Below are positions 17,025 through 25,475 of a DNA stretch of 64,000 nucleotides, piece after piece; within the stretch, counting starts at the first letter, position 1; each line of letters opens with the position of its first letter. Both the position numbers and the translations under genes were made by a program. Under the pieces are notes generated by a model. That model saw only the letters and a list, made by a program, of their open reading frames with translations. It had not been told where the DNA came from and did not search any database. Source of the DNA: Thiohalomonas sp963783235 (lineage in GTDB: Bacteria > Pseudomonadota > Gammaproteobacteria > Thiohalomonadales > Thiohalomonadaceae). The stretch spans positions 1,116,001 through 1,180,000 of the forward strand of contig CAWAMN010000002.1 in the NCBI GenBank assembly GCA_963783235.1, read 5' to 3'.

Positions 17025-17492
17025 CTATTTCACACTCTCGAAGCGAAAGGGCACCGCGAACCGACCCTGTGCGGTGTCGGCGGAGACCAGAGCCTCCCAT
17101 TGCATGCGATCCCGGATACAGACGGGAAGAACCCCCTCGCCGGCGAAGCGTCCGCGGCCATCGGCTTCGAGACGGTAGTGGTTGATCCCCATGTTCATGT
17201 CGACCCCGTTGAAATCGACCGAGACCGACTCTGCCTCAACGGACTCGAATCGCACGTCGACGCCGATCGGCCGCATCACCGGGATCGGCCGTGGTTGCAC
17301 CTCGACGATCATGCGGCCGCCCTCCGGGAGGCTGACAGAGCATGGTCCCTGCTGCATATCGCAGGCGGGATTGCCCGGCAGCTGAAGGGCGGGCGTCGGC
17401 TCAAGCAGGGACGGGCCGAAGAGCGCAACGGCGACAAGCGCACCAGCCATGACCGTCGCCGCTGTCCAGACCGGGATCTTCCTGCCCTTCAT
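17025..17492 (-). CDS. exported protein of unknown function in the nos/men operon
   Basis: A 155-residue protein with an N-terminal signal anchor (residues 7-27), then a beta-rich periplasmic part. Four cysteines are visible: C44 and C51 in NPACDMQQGPCSV, one in VLPVCIRDRMQW, and no CxxCH site. A run VDFNGVDMNMGINHYRLE carries Met and His residues that could bind copper. I do not recognise the family. It sits 8 bp after nosY and 1 bp before ubiE, so a role in NosZ maturation or in delivery of metal to it is an inference from position. Confidence 0.75.
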   Translation of the reverse strand: MKGRKIPVWTAATVMAGALVAVALFGPSLLEPTPALQLPGNPACDMQQGPCSVSLPEGGRMIVEVQPRPIPVMRPIGVDVRFESVEAESVSVDFNGVDMNMGINHYRLEADGRGRFAGEGVLPVCIRDRMQWEALVSADTAQGRFAVPFRFESVK

Positions 17493-17500
17493 TGTGGCGC

Positions 17501-18331
17501 TTAAGGCAGGTCGCTGCGGCGAAAAAGAAGGAAACCCGCCGCCGCGCAGAGCGTCCCCAAGAAGATGGGGTAGAGCGTTGCATAGGCGATATACCCGGCA
17601 TCGCCGAAGTTATCCAGGATGATGTAGGCGGCGGGTCCGAGCAGCACCAACTGCGGGTCGAACAGCAACATGGTCGCAGTACGAAATACCTGCATTGGAT
17701 TGATCAGCGAAATGGCCACTGCCGTCTCCGGCGGCAAATGCTCCCGGATCATGGCGCCCAACAGGATAAGGTCGAGGAACAGCAACAGTGTCAGCCAGAC
17801 CACGAACGCCGCCCCCTGGGCCACATCGGCGCTGCGGGCCAAGGTGGATATGAGCATGCCGATGCCGAGAAAACACCAGGACAGCGCGACCAGAAGTCCC
17901 GTGTAATAGGCGACCGTGGCCCAAGGCACCCCCGCCCCCTTGACCAGGACAGCCCAGGCAATGGCGCCGAACATCGCCACCAGTACCGGGAGGAAAACGA
18001 CCAGGAAACGGCCGATCATCTTTCCCCAGAACCAGGCGGCGAGGGTCACCGGTAGCGACAACAGATACTCGAAGACGCCGGCCTCACGGTCTCCGGCCAC
18101 CGAACGCACGGTCGTAATCAAAACAAAGACCGGCAGAATGGCCATGGTCAACTGGATATAGGTGATGAGAAGCCGCGACAGGCCGGAGAAGCCCATGACG
18201 CGCGATTCGGTCAACCCGAAGGCGAACAGGACAACGACAATCCCGCCAAACACCAGCGCGTAGACAAGGAACCAGCGCGCACGCAGCGATTCGAGAATAT
18301 CGGTATAGGCGGTCAGCCAGAGATGTTTCAT
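17501..18331 (-). CDS. nosY: NosY, ABC transporter permease for NosZ maturation
   Basis: A 276-residue ABC-2 type permease with six hydrophobic segments, beginning HLWLTAYTDILESLRARWF and containing VRSVAGDREAGVFEYLLSLPV, a typical coupling region. With NosF it forms the transporter that works with NosD in assembling the copper-sulfide CuZ site. It lies 66 bp after nosL and 8 bp before the unknown exported protein. The length fits NosY. Confidence 0.92.
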   Translation of the reverse strand: MKHLWLTAYTDILESLRARWFLVYALVFGGIVVVLFAFGLTESRVMGFSGLSRLLITYIQLTMAILPVFVLITTVRSVAGDREAGVFEYLLSLPVTLAAWFWGKMIGRFLVVFLPVLVAMFGAIAWAVLVKGAGVPWATVAYYTGLLVALSWCFLGIGMLISTLARSADVAQGAAFVVWLTLLLFLDLILLGAMIREHLPPETAVAISLINPMQVFRTATMLLFDPQLVLLGPAAYIILDNFGDAGYIAYATLYPIFLGTLCAAAGFLLFRRSDLP

Positions 18332-18397
18332 GCGCTTCGATTCATTGCAATTGATGGTTGTACCGGCATAGCCGGTCCGCAGTACCCCTGCGCGGCG

Positions 18398-18874
18398 CTA
18401 TTGCCCCAGCGGCTCATAAAGATGGTCGCTATGGGTGTTGTAGCGGTCTTCGACATCGTAAATATGTTTCCTTGCTTCGGAAAACGTGAGCGCACCGTCT
18501 GCGGGCTCATCCTGGGCACCGAGCCCATAGGCCATCGGGGTGTTATTGCCCGTCACGTACCAGGCCTTTCGGGCATCGATCCACTTCCCGTCGCGGTGGT
18601 CATTGACCCAGATCTCGACGGCGGGATTGTCCTTCCACGGCTGCGCGTCGAGCCAAATCACGGCGCAGCCGATGTCGTCGAACGTGTAGACGCGGCTCTT
18701 ACCCTCTTTAGGCCCGCCGCGAACTTGCGCCGAATGCATCCGATCGCTCAGCACCATGCGACAGCGCTCGCAGGCATCGCGATCCCACCGGACCTCGGTC
18801 GGGCCCGTACCCGGGTCGCCGGAGCAGCCGACCAGCAGTAACAGCAGGCCTAACAAGACCAGCGCCTTAGCCAT
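18398..18874 (-). CDS. nosL: NosL copper-binding lipoprotein
   Basis: A 158-residue lipoprotein: signal peptide with lipobox LLVGC (Cys 17), then the NosL motif CERCRMVLSDRMHSAQV, which carries the Cys and Met residues used for Cu(I), followed by YTFDDIGCAVIWL and WVNDHRDGKWIDARKAWYV. NosL delivers Cu(I) to apo-NosZ together with NosDFY. It overlaps nosF by 8 bp, giving tight coupling. Confidence 0.94.
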   Translation of the reverse strand: MAKALVLLGLLLLLVGCSGDPGTGPTEVRWDRDACERCRMVLSDRMHSAQVRGGPKEGKSRVYTFDDIGCAVIWLDAQPWKDNPAVEIWVNDHRDGKWIDARKAWYVTGNNTPMAYGLGAQDEPADGALTFSEARKHIYDVEDRYNTHSDHLYEPLGQ

Positions 18875-19736
18875 GAACCGTACGCTCCGACTCGATCATT
18901 TCCACATTCGTGAACAGTCCGGCATAGCGGGAGAGGACCCCGAGAAAACGCAGCCGATCCGGCCCCGCGACATCGCCGCTCCACACCCGGCCGTCATCTT
19001 CCGACTGGAAGCCCCAATCGGTGATGGCCTTGGCGAAGGCCTCCTGGGGGCGGCGCAGGGTCAGCCGGGTAGCCAACCGGCTGGTCAGGTCGACATCCTC
19101 CTCGACATGGTCATCGAGCACGACACAGCCCTGGTCCATTTCCACCACGCGATTGACCAGCGAGGCGACCTCATCGAGACGGTGACTGGAGATGAGCATC
19201 ACGGACTGATCCTGCTTTTCCGCCAGGAGCTGGAAAAAGATGTGCCGGGCCTCGGGGTCGAGGTTGGCCGCCGGTTCGTCGAGGATCAGGATATCGCTGT
19301 TTCGACCCAGGGCAATGCTGATCAGCAGCTTCTGCTTCTGTCCACCGGAGAGCTTGACGAACGGTTGGCGGCGGATGGCCGCCGGGTCGAGCCCGAGGCG
19401 TTCTGCAACCGCTTCCATGCGCTCGGGATCGGCATCACATACCCCTGCGGCAAACCGAATCAACTGACCCACCGGCATCCTGAGAGGGGGTGGCAACTGT
19501 GGGACGAATCCCACCCGTGCCAGAACCTCGCGCCGGAACTTGCGGGGATTCATCCCCTCGACTTCGACGCGACCGGTACAGGTGTATTCACCCAGCAGAC
19601 AGCGAATGAGTGTGGTCTTGCCCGCACCGTTGGAGCCCACCAGGGCTATGCGGTTGCCGCGCGCGATGGAGAGATCGACCTCCTTCAGTACCTGGTGGCG
19701 CCGAAAACTTTTGGAGACATTGTCAAAACGAATCAT
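18867..19736 (-). CDS. nosF: NosF, ABC transporter ATPase
   Basis: A 289-residue ABC ATPase. Walker A is GSNGAGKTT, the signature is KLSGGQKQKL and Walker B is SDILILDEPAANLD, followed by the switch histidine in LISSHRLDE. It pairs with NosY to energise CuZ assembly through NosD. It begins about 110 bp after nosH and overlaps nosL. The C-terminal tail beyond the ATPase core (about 80 residues) is longer than a minimal domain, as in other NosF proteins. Confidence 0.94.
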   Translation of the reverse strand: MIRFDNVSKSFRRHQVLKEVDLSIARGNRIALVGSNGAGKTTLIRCLLGEYTCTGRVEVEGMNPRKFRREVLARVGFVPQLPPPLRMPVGQLIRFAAGVCDADPERMEAVAERLGLDPAAIRRQPFVKLSGGQKQKLLISIALGRNSDILILDEPAANLDPEARHIFFQLLAEKQDQSVMLISSHRLDEVASLVNRVVEMDQGCVVLDDHVEEDVDLTSRLATRLTLRRPQEAFAKAITDWGFQSEDDGRVWSGDVAGPDRLRFLGVLSRYAGLFTNVEMIESERTVHG

Positions 19737-19847
19737 CCGAACTCCCCGAACCGGACCACAACGACACTCCTTGAGACGGCGCGCTGCGGCGTCGACGGCA
19801 GCGAAGTCATGCGCGGTTTATCCCCTTTCTGTGTGATAGGCAGCCCA

Positions 19848-20813
19848 TCAGAGCAACTTCGACAACCCCTTCACCTCGAAGCGCAATGAACCGGTCGGAC
19901 AGGTATCAATACACAGGCCGCAGCGGGTGCAGTCGGCTCCAATGGGCACGCTGGAGTCCGTGGCCCGGCCCTTGATGACCGGTTCGAGGACATGCGGCAC
20001 TTCGCATACCTTGCGGCATTCGCCCTCATGCTGACAACTGTCGAGATTGTACACGACCCGAAGCGGCGAAAAGAGACCGACCAGGCCGTAGGTCATACCG
20101 ATGGGACAGACGTAACGGCACCAGGCACGACGCGAGATGAAGATCTCGAACAGCAGCAGCGCGCCCACCCAAATGAGGGCAAGCCCCGGTCCGTAGATGA
20201 GCGCTCGACTCAGTATACCGGTCGGGGAGAAGAACTCGAAGACGGTATAGCCGGTTATCAGGGCAAGCAGCGCGAACAGCACATAGAAGAACGTCCTCAC
20301 GCCACGGTGGAACTCGTAGCCCTTGATGATCTTCTTGTCGACGAGTTTGACGTGAATTTTCTCGGCCAGTTCCGCCACGAAGTGATAGGGACAGACCCAG
20401 GAACAGAACGTACGGCCTCCCAGCAGAAGCCACAGCAGGAAAATCGTGACCGTACCGATCACCAGGTTGAGCAAGATCTCCTTGAAGGCGAGCATCACCT
20501 GGAGCGACGAATTGAGGTCGGCCATATGGAAGCCGAGGAAGCGGGATGCGGTCAGCGCACCCTCGAGCAGCTGGATGTCCAGATAATAGGAGAGGACGAA
20601 AAGGAGATTCACCGCGATCAGCGTGGCCCAGCGGCGGTTACGCCACTTGTTGGATTTGTGGGCGGCATGGAGAGCGCGGGCCTCGTTCGGATCGATCTTC
20701 TCGCCACGCTTGTAGAAGTGGATCTTCTGCGCTGCCGGTTTGATGTCTTCCTTCGTCGGTTTGCGGGGAGCGCGGCCGAGGAGTTGGCTGAAAGCTTCGA
20801 ATAGCAGGTTCAT
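19848..20813 (-). CDS. nosH: NosH, NapH-like membrane ferredoxin
   Basis: A 321-residue polytopic iron-sulfur protein with at least four membrane helices. Two cytoplasm-facing CxxxCP motifs occur (FCSWVCPYHF and WCRYVCPIGM), followed by two C-terminal [4Fe-4S]-type clusters (CQHEGECRKVCEVP and CTRCGLCIDTCPTGSL). In clade II nos clusters NosH and NosG are thought to oxidise menaquinol and pass electrons toward NosZ. It overlaps nosG by 4 bp (ATGA). Confidence 0.92.
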   Translation of the reverse strand: MNLLFEAFSQLLGRAPRKPTKEDIKPAAQKIHFYKRGEKIDPNEARALHAAHKSNKWRNRRWATLIAVNLLFVLSYYLDIQLLEGALTASRFLGFHMADLNSSLQVMLAFKEILLNLVIGTVTIFLLWLLLGGRTFCSWVCPYHFVAELAEKIHVKLVDKKIIKGYEFHRGVRTFFYVLFALLALITGYTVFEFFSPTGILSRALIYGPGLALIWVGALLLFEIFISRRAWCRYVCPIGMTYGLVGLFSPLRVVYNLDSCQHEGECRKVCEVPHVLEPVIKGRATDSSVPIGADCTRCGLCIDTCPTGSLRFEVKGLSKLL

Positions 20814-21667
20814 ACGATATCTGCCGTCTTGTGGATATCAATCACAATGGAGGTCGGTTCGGTGGGACAGACCATTTCACAGGCACCGCATCCGACACAG
20901 CCCTTGTGGATCACCGGGGTCATTCGGACCTTGCCGTCGTCAGAGGCAATCGGCTCCAGCGAGATGGCCGGCAGTGGCGGACACTGGTTCGGGTCCCCCG
21001 ACGGCGGTTTGCCATCGGCGCACTGCTGGCGGCGGATCTCGATGGGACAGTGCCTGACGCACAGGTCGCAGATCTCGAGGTCAAACTCACGATCCCGGAC
21101 CGGGAGCGGGTTCCAGCGGTCGATTTCCGTGTAACGGAAGAGACCCTTGAAGTCGGGGGTACGCACCTTGCCCTGGAAGCCCAGGCCTTGGCGAGCCAGG
21201 CAGCGCGTCGGTTTCTCGAGGCGAGCGAAGCCCATGCGGGTTTGCGCCGGGTAGGAGATCTCGTGCGTCAGCGAGCCGGTCGGGCAGGCAAGCACGCACT
21301 GCAAACCGTCGCAGGAGAAGTCACAGGCCTGCGCCCTTGCATCGATATAGGGCGTACCGTTACCGAAGCCGTCGAGGAAATCGGACAGTTTAATGGCCTC
21401 GACCGGGCAGACCTGGACGCACTGCCCGCACTTGATGCAGGAGGCCAGGAATTTGCTTTCCTCCAAAGCGCCAGGCGGGCGCAGCCGCATTCGCTTGCGC
21501 TCACTCTGCAGTACCGGCACGAACCCGAGCAGTGAGATGCCGGCCACACCGGCGGCCAGTCCCACGCTGCGCAGGAATCGGCGGCGCGCCTTCTGCTGGC
21601 GCGGGTTCATTTTCGACTTGCGGGGATTACCCGAATCACTTTTCGGTTTCGCTTTCTTTTCGCTCAT
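20810..21667 (-). CDS. nosG: NosG, NapG-like periplasmic ferredoxin
   Basis: A 285-residue protein with a twin-arginine-like leader (RRRFLRSVGLAAG, near residues 28-40), consistent with export of a folded iron-sulfur protein. Four cysteine groups follow: CIKCGQCVQVCP, CDFSCDGLQCVLACP, CDLCVRHCPIE and CVGCGACEMVCP, enough for four [4Fe-4S] clusters. It acts with NosH in the quinol-to-NosZ route. It overlaps the 3-prime end of nosD by 32 bp and nosH by 4 bp. Confidence 0.92.
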   Translation of the reverse strand: MSEKKAKPKSDSGNPRKSKMNPRQQKARRRFLRSVGLAAGVAGISLLGFVPVLQSERKRMRLRPPGALEESKFLASCIKCGQCVQVCPVEAIKLSDFLDGFGNGTPYIDARAQACDFSCDGLQCVLACPTGSLTHEISYPAQTRMGFARLEKPTRCLARQGLGFQGKVRTPDFKGLFRYTEIDRWNPLPVRDREFDLEICDLCVRHCPIEIRRQQCADGKPPSGDPNQCPPLPAISLEPIASDDGKVRMTPVIHKGCVGCGACEMVCPTEPTSIVIDIHKTADIV

Positions 21668-22907
21668 CTTCTGCTCTTTCCGCCGTCATTAACGGACGCT
21701 TATCGCGCAGTATCAGATCCGGTTTGCTGAAGGGCGCCAGCCGTTCCAGAAAGTCCAGCATCTCCAGTGTCGGGGAGCCCATGAAAAACTGGGCTGCGGG
21801 CATGTCCATCCACAAGCGATCCGCATAGGCGTATAACTCGTAAGGCGCATCGCCCACATCATCACCGTCGCGATCAAAACCTTCGTAATCCTCCCAGTAG
21901 TTGCCTTCCCAGGTGTTTCGGTTGGCACCGCCGTTTCCGTTTACCGCCACCTGAGTGATGTTCCCTTTCATCCGATTACGTTTGAAAATGTTGCCCTTCC
22001 AGTCGTTGAGAAAGCGAACGCCGATCCCGTTGTAACCGATCAGGTTGTCAGTCATGCGGTTGGTTGTGTCGGGCTCATACGGTGAGATATCGAGGTATAG
22101 GCCGGTGGCACAGTAGAGAATGCGGTTGTTTTCGATCGTGACGTTGGAAGTCTCTTTGAAACCGATACCGGTTCCTGTCGCGCCGATGGCATGGGCGATA
22201 AAGTTGTTCTTTATCACGACACCATCGCTGTACATCAGGAAAATGCCGACCGAATTGTTGTAAAAACGATTCCCCTCCACCAGGTTTCGGCGAGAGTACA
22301 TGAAATGCAGGGAATAACGGCCGCCCGTAGCTTCATTGCCGGAAATCGTGTTATCGGCCGAGTACCAGACGACCATGTCACGGGAATTACTGACCTTGTT
22401 ATCGGTGATCTTGTTGTTGAAGCTGTACCACAAACGAATGGCATCGCCGCGCAGGCCCAAATCCCGCTCTTTCGAACGAATAACGTTACGCCGGACAATG
22501 TTGTTGTTCGACTGCTGTAGATCGATACCGAACAGCGCATCATCGATGACGTTGTCCTTGATGATATTGAAGTTACCGCGCACCTGGACGCCGGAATCGA
22601 TGTCGTTGTGGGAAGTCCCCGAGTTGGTCAGATGCAGATTGCGCAATTGGGCACCATCGGTGTCCAGGAGCACGACCGTACCTTCGCCACCGGCATCAAT
22701 CGTGGCGTGCCCCTGCCCGTCGATGGTGAGCGGTAGGTCGACCACCACCGGACCGGCGTAGATACCCGGTTCGAGCAGCAGCACATCGTTAGGTTCGGCC
22801 GCATCAATCAGCGGCTGCAGCGGTATACGCTCGGCGGCGGTCGCCACAGAGGCGACCGCCATCATAACCACCAATAGGAAGGATCTCGGGAGCACGATTA
22901 CACCCAA
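21636..22907 (-). CDS. nosD: NosD, periplasmic copper-site assembly protein
   Basis: A 423-residue protein with a Sec signal peptide (near residues 8-25) and a right-handed beta-helix of repeated NosD/CASH-type turns, seen as recurring N-N-I, G-N and N-R pairs (for example NNIVRRNVIRS, NTISGNEATGG, NVTIENNRILYCATG). NosD brings the CuZ site together with NosFY and NosL. The first codon used is weak and a slightly later start is possible. It is followed by nosG in overlap. Confidence 0.92.
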   Translation of the reverse strand: MGVIVLPRSFLLVVMMAVASVATAAERIPLQPLIDAAEPNDVLLLEPGIYAGPVVVDLPLTIDGQGHATIDAGGEGTVVLLDTDGAQLRNLHLTNSGTSHNDIDSGVQVRGNFNIIKDNVIDDALFGIDLQQSNNNIVRRNVIRSKERDLGLRGDAIRLWYSFNNKITDNKVSNSRDMVVWYSADNTISGNEATGGRYSLHFMYSRRNLVEGNRFYNNSVGIFLMYSDGVVIKNNFIAHAIGATGTGIGFKETSNVTIENNRILYCATGLYLDISPYEPDTTNRMTDNLIGYNGIGVRFLNDWKGNIFKRNRMKGNITQVAVNGNGGANRNTWEGNYWEDYEGFDRDGDDVGDAPYELYAYADRLWMDMPAAQFFMGSPTLEMLDFLERLAPFSKPDLILRDKRPLMTAERAEDERKESETEK

Positions 22908-22951
22908 TCAGCTGGCGGCGGCTGCCGCCGTATTCCGTACCGGACCGAGGT

Positions 22952-23977
22952 TCAGACGACGGCGCCGGTCTCCTTCATCTGTTTGCGTCGCAGCAGGGCG
23001 GCAATGGCCAGCAGGAACGACTGCAGGACCATCAGCCCAAAGCCCAAATCGGGATAGGAGTGGGTAAAGAACTGCGCCACCTTGCCCTGCCCGAATACCG
23101 TAGGCATGAAAGGTTTGACAGTGAAAGCGCCCATAGAGTTTAGATTATGGCCAAACCACCATAGCCAGCCGGCGTAATCGATAACGAAGAAGACCGGCAG
23201 GAGTATGGGTATGGCCACGAGCAGCCAGTAGAAGAACCGGGTCTTCCACACGCCGATGACAAGAACCGCCATGGCGGCAAGGAGGAAACCATAGACGGCA
23301 TAGGTTGCCGTAGTCATCAGTTCGGTGCGGTGCTTGATCACTTCGAGATTGCGGAAGTAGCGACCGAGTGCCTCGCTGTAACTCTCCTGCATCGCCTCTA
23401 CCGCGGTCCAGTTTTCATAGTCCACCGGGTCGAGGTCCATGGTGGAACTCATGTCGTAGATATAACTCTCGGTCAGCAGGTTCACCCCGCCCTCGGTATA
23501 GATTGCCGCCGACATCCAGATGGCGATTCCGAGCGATCCGATCGCCAATACGGCGACACGGGATTTCTGCCCGGGAAGTGCGAAGACAACGATCATCAGC
23601 CCGAGCAGCGTGAATACGAAGGGTGCAAAAATGCGTTCAACCGGAGCACCGGCCGCGATCGGGTACATCCCCACATAGTGGTCGATAGCGTCCATTTCGT
23701 GCTTGCAGTTGAGGGATTCCTCCTCATACGTCTCCTCGGACTCGACCTTGTGACAGCCGTTGAAAACGCCATCAACGTGGAATTGGATGCGAATGCCATC
23801 CGGGAAGGCGGATTCCGGATACTGCGGAGCCGTTAGGGACACCCACCAGCCGGGGATGGAGTTGGGTGGTGCCGAGGAAAAGGGGTTCGCAACGAGTAGG
23901 ACCAGCACCAAAACGGCGATGCCGGAAAATAGTCCTATCAGTAAGGATTTACCTCTGTTGTTCGCTTCCGCGTTCAT
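22952..23977 (-). CDS. nosB: NosB-like polytopic membrane protein of clade II nos clusters
   Basis: A 341-residue membrane protein with an N-terminal helix, an extracytoplasmic part containing C-H motifs (FNGCHKVES, LNCKHEMDAIDHYVGMYP) and about five more helices. Known clade II clusters (for example Wolinella) order nosZ-nosB-nosD-nosG-nosH-nosF-nosY-nosL, with nosB a membrane protein of uncertain role; position and topology fit. The ATG at 23977 has AGGAA upstream; the longer frame to 24043 is less likely. Function is not established in the family. Confidence 0.75.
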   Translation of the reverse strand: MNAEANNRGKSLLIGLFSGIAVLVLVLLVANPFSSAPPNSIPGWWVSLTAPQYPESAFPDGIRIQFHVDGVFNGCHKVESEETYEEESLNCKHEMDAIDHYVGMYPIAAGAPVERIFAPFVFTLLGLMIVVFALPGQKSRVAVLAIGSLGIAIWMSAAIYTEGGVNLLTESYIYDMSSTMDLDPVDYENWTAVEAMQESYSEALGRYFRNLEVIKHRTELMTTATYAVYGFLLAAMAVLVIGVWKTRFFYWLLVAIPILLPVFFVIDYAGWLWWFGHNLNSMGAFTVKPFMPTVFGQGKVAQFFTHSYPDLGFGLMVLQSFLLAIAALLRRKQMKETGAVV

Positions 23978-24070
23978 GACGTATTCCTGGAATAATAGAT
24001 ACGGGGGGAGAGCTGACGCTTGCGGCGAAGCGGTTGCGGCCACCGGGTATCCGGTGGCCGCGGTACTGCT

Positions 24071-24784
24071 TTAGTCGAAGTCGGGATTCAGCCAGTCGGC
24101 CGACGGTGCGAGGTCATCCTTGGGCACCGGGATCCGGGACACGTAGTTGATGACCATCTTCATGTCCTTGTCGGAAAAGCCCTGGATCTGCTTCACCATG
24201 TCCGGATTGGCGTTACGACGCTTGCCGTCGCGAATCCACTCGAACTGGCGCAGCATGTATTTGTAGTGCTGGCCATTGATGCGCGGATAGAACTTTTCCG
24301 GTTTGCCGAGACCGGTCTCACCGTGGCACTTGACGCAGTTGTCGGCGAACAGCTGTTTGCCCTGCTCGAACTCGGGCGTACCCTTGTCCCACTCGCCCTT
24401 GCCGTTTTCCGGATTCATCGGCAGCTTTTCGATGTAGGCCACCACGTCGGCCAAAGCCTGCGCGTCGCCGATGGACTCCGGCAGCGCGAACGGGTACATG
24501 GTCGGGTTGTCGCGGTTCTTGGCCCGGATGTCGGACAACTGCTTGATCAGGACCTGGGCATGCTGTCCGGCCAACTGCGGAAAGGTGCCGTCCTCCGTGC
24601 CCCAGCCTTCCGGCATATGGCAGGCCGAGCAGACCTCAAAGACATCGAGGCCATTTTCGGGGTCGCCGACATCGTGCAGTGCCTCGGCCTGTTCGCCGCC
24701 TCCTTCATTCCAGGCCCACGCACCACCCGCCATTGCGAGCCCGGTGGTGAGTGCCACGGCTTTAAGCAGCGGTTTGTAATTCAT
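24071..24784 (-). CDS. dihaem cytochrome c (c4-like) in the nos operon
   Basis: A 237-residue exported protein: signal peptide to about residue 24 (AMAGGAWAW), then two haem sites CSACH and CVKCH in c4-like domains (FPQLAGQHAQVLIKQL and YPRINGQHYKYMLRQFEWI). It is the likely periplasmic donor linking NosGH to NosZ, in the place of NosC1/C2 of Wolinella. The ATG at 24784 follows a GGAGG site. A perfect FNR palindrome lies about 180 bp upstream, so it may have its own anaerobic promoter beyond the nosZ transcript. Confidence 0.9.
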   Translation of the reverse strand: MNYKPLLKAVALTTGLAMAGGAWAWNEGGGEQAEALHDVGDPENGLDVFEVCSACHMPEGWGTEDGTFPQLAGQHAQVLIKQLSDIRAKNRDNPTMYPFALPESIGDAQALADVVAYIEKLPMNPENGKGEWDKGTPEFEQGKQLFADNCVKCHGETGLGKPEKFYPRINGQHYKYMLRQFEWIRDGKRRNANPDMVKQIQGFSDKDMKMVINYVSRIPVPKDDLAPSADWLNPDFD

Positions 24785-24962
24785 AAAAAATCGCCTCCGA
24801 AAATTACCGGTGTTCGTCAGTGTGTGGGGCTGGTCAGCCCCACTCTTGCTACTACTACAGTTTGTTCCAGCGTTGGCCGGCGGCGGTTGCCGCCGACCTT
24901 CCCCGCCCTGCGGGGTCACTGTTCCTTATAAGGCACTATGCCGTCACCTTCATAAGAAAACA

Positions 24963-24976
24963 TTGATATCGATCAA
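24963..24976. promoter_or_regulatory. FNR-type box upstream of the dihaem cytochrome gene
   Basis: TTGATATCGATCAA is a perfect match to TTGAT-N4-ATCAA. It lies between two cytochrome genes of the nos operon, in a position to drive the distal genes from nosC to menE under low oxygen. Confidence 0.75.
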
Positions 24977-25034
24977 GCTAAACCTCGATAGACGAAAACG
25001 AAGCACCGGCGGGTTTTACATCGACGATGCGGTG

Positions 25035-25373
25035 TCAGTCGAGCGTCGAGATCCACTGGGTGATCGCCGCCATTTCCTCTTCGTTGAGCATGTGCAGAAT
25101 GCCCTTCATGGCCGCTGTCTGACCGTTGTTGCGTGCTCCGCTCTTGATGTCCTTCATCTGCTGCAGCATATAGGCTGCGTTCTGCCCCGCCAGCTTCGGA
25201 TAGGTGGGGAGAATCGGACTTTTTGCATCCTTGCCGTGACAGGCTGAACAGCCGCCCTTGGCCGGGTTTTTGTAGAGCGCGGCGCCGTCCAGTTCGGCTG
25301 CCACCGCCGTACCACCTGCAGCGAGACCGCAGGCAACCAACCCTACGAACAAAGCCTTTTTAATTCCGAACAT
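25035..25373 (-). CDS. monohaem cytochrome c (c553/c5-like) in the nos operon
   Basis: A 112-residue small cytochrome with a signal peptide (residues 1-25, ending AVAA) and one haem site CSACH. The segment YPKLAGQNAAYMLQQMKDI is shared with the second half of c4 proteins, and the Met ligand is probably in MKGILHMLN. It lies between nosZ and the dihaem cytochrome and is a likely carrier to NosZ. A terminator sits between nosZ and this gene, so its transcription may depend on readthrough or on its own promoter. Confidence 0.88.
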   Translation of the reverse strand: MFGIKKALFVGLVACGLAAGGTAVAAELDGAALYKNPAKGGCSACHGKDAKSPILPTYPKLAGQNAAYMLQQMKDIKSGARNNGQTAAMKGILHMLNEEEMAAITQWISTLD

Positions 25374-25412
25374 CGTGGTAGTCCTCGTTTTTTTGGAGTC
25401 TTACTTTATTCG

Positions 25413-25443
25413 AAAAAAGGGGGGAAGCATTACACTTCCCCCC
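25413..25443 (-). terminator. rho-independent terminator after nosZ
   Basis: The stem GGGGGGAAG / CTTCCCCCC with a 7-base loop is followed on the reverse strand by six T residues, 33 bp past the nosZ stop. It should make nosZ mRNA more abundant than the downstream nos genes. Confidence 0.85.
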
Positions 25444-25475
25444 CTTTCACTGTAACGGTCTTCTAATCGTGCGGA

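Noticed and set aside
24020..24931. A 303-residue forward frame over the dihaem cytochrome gene
   Set aside because: It is antisense to a gene with signal peptide and two haem motifs and shows no family features.
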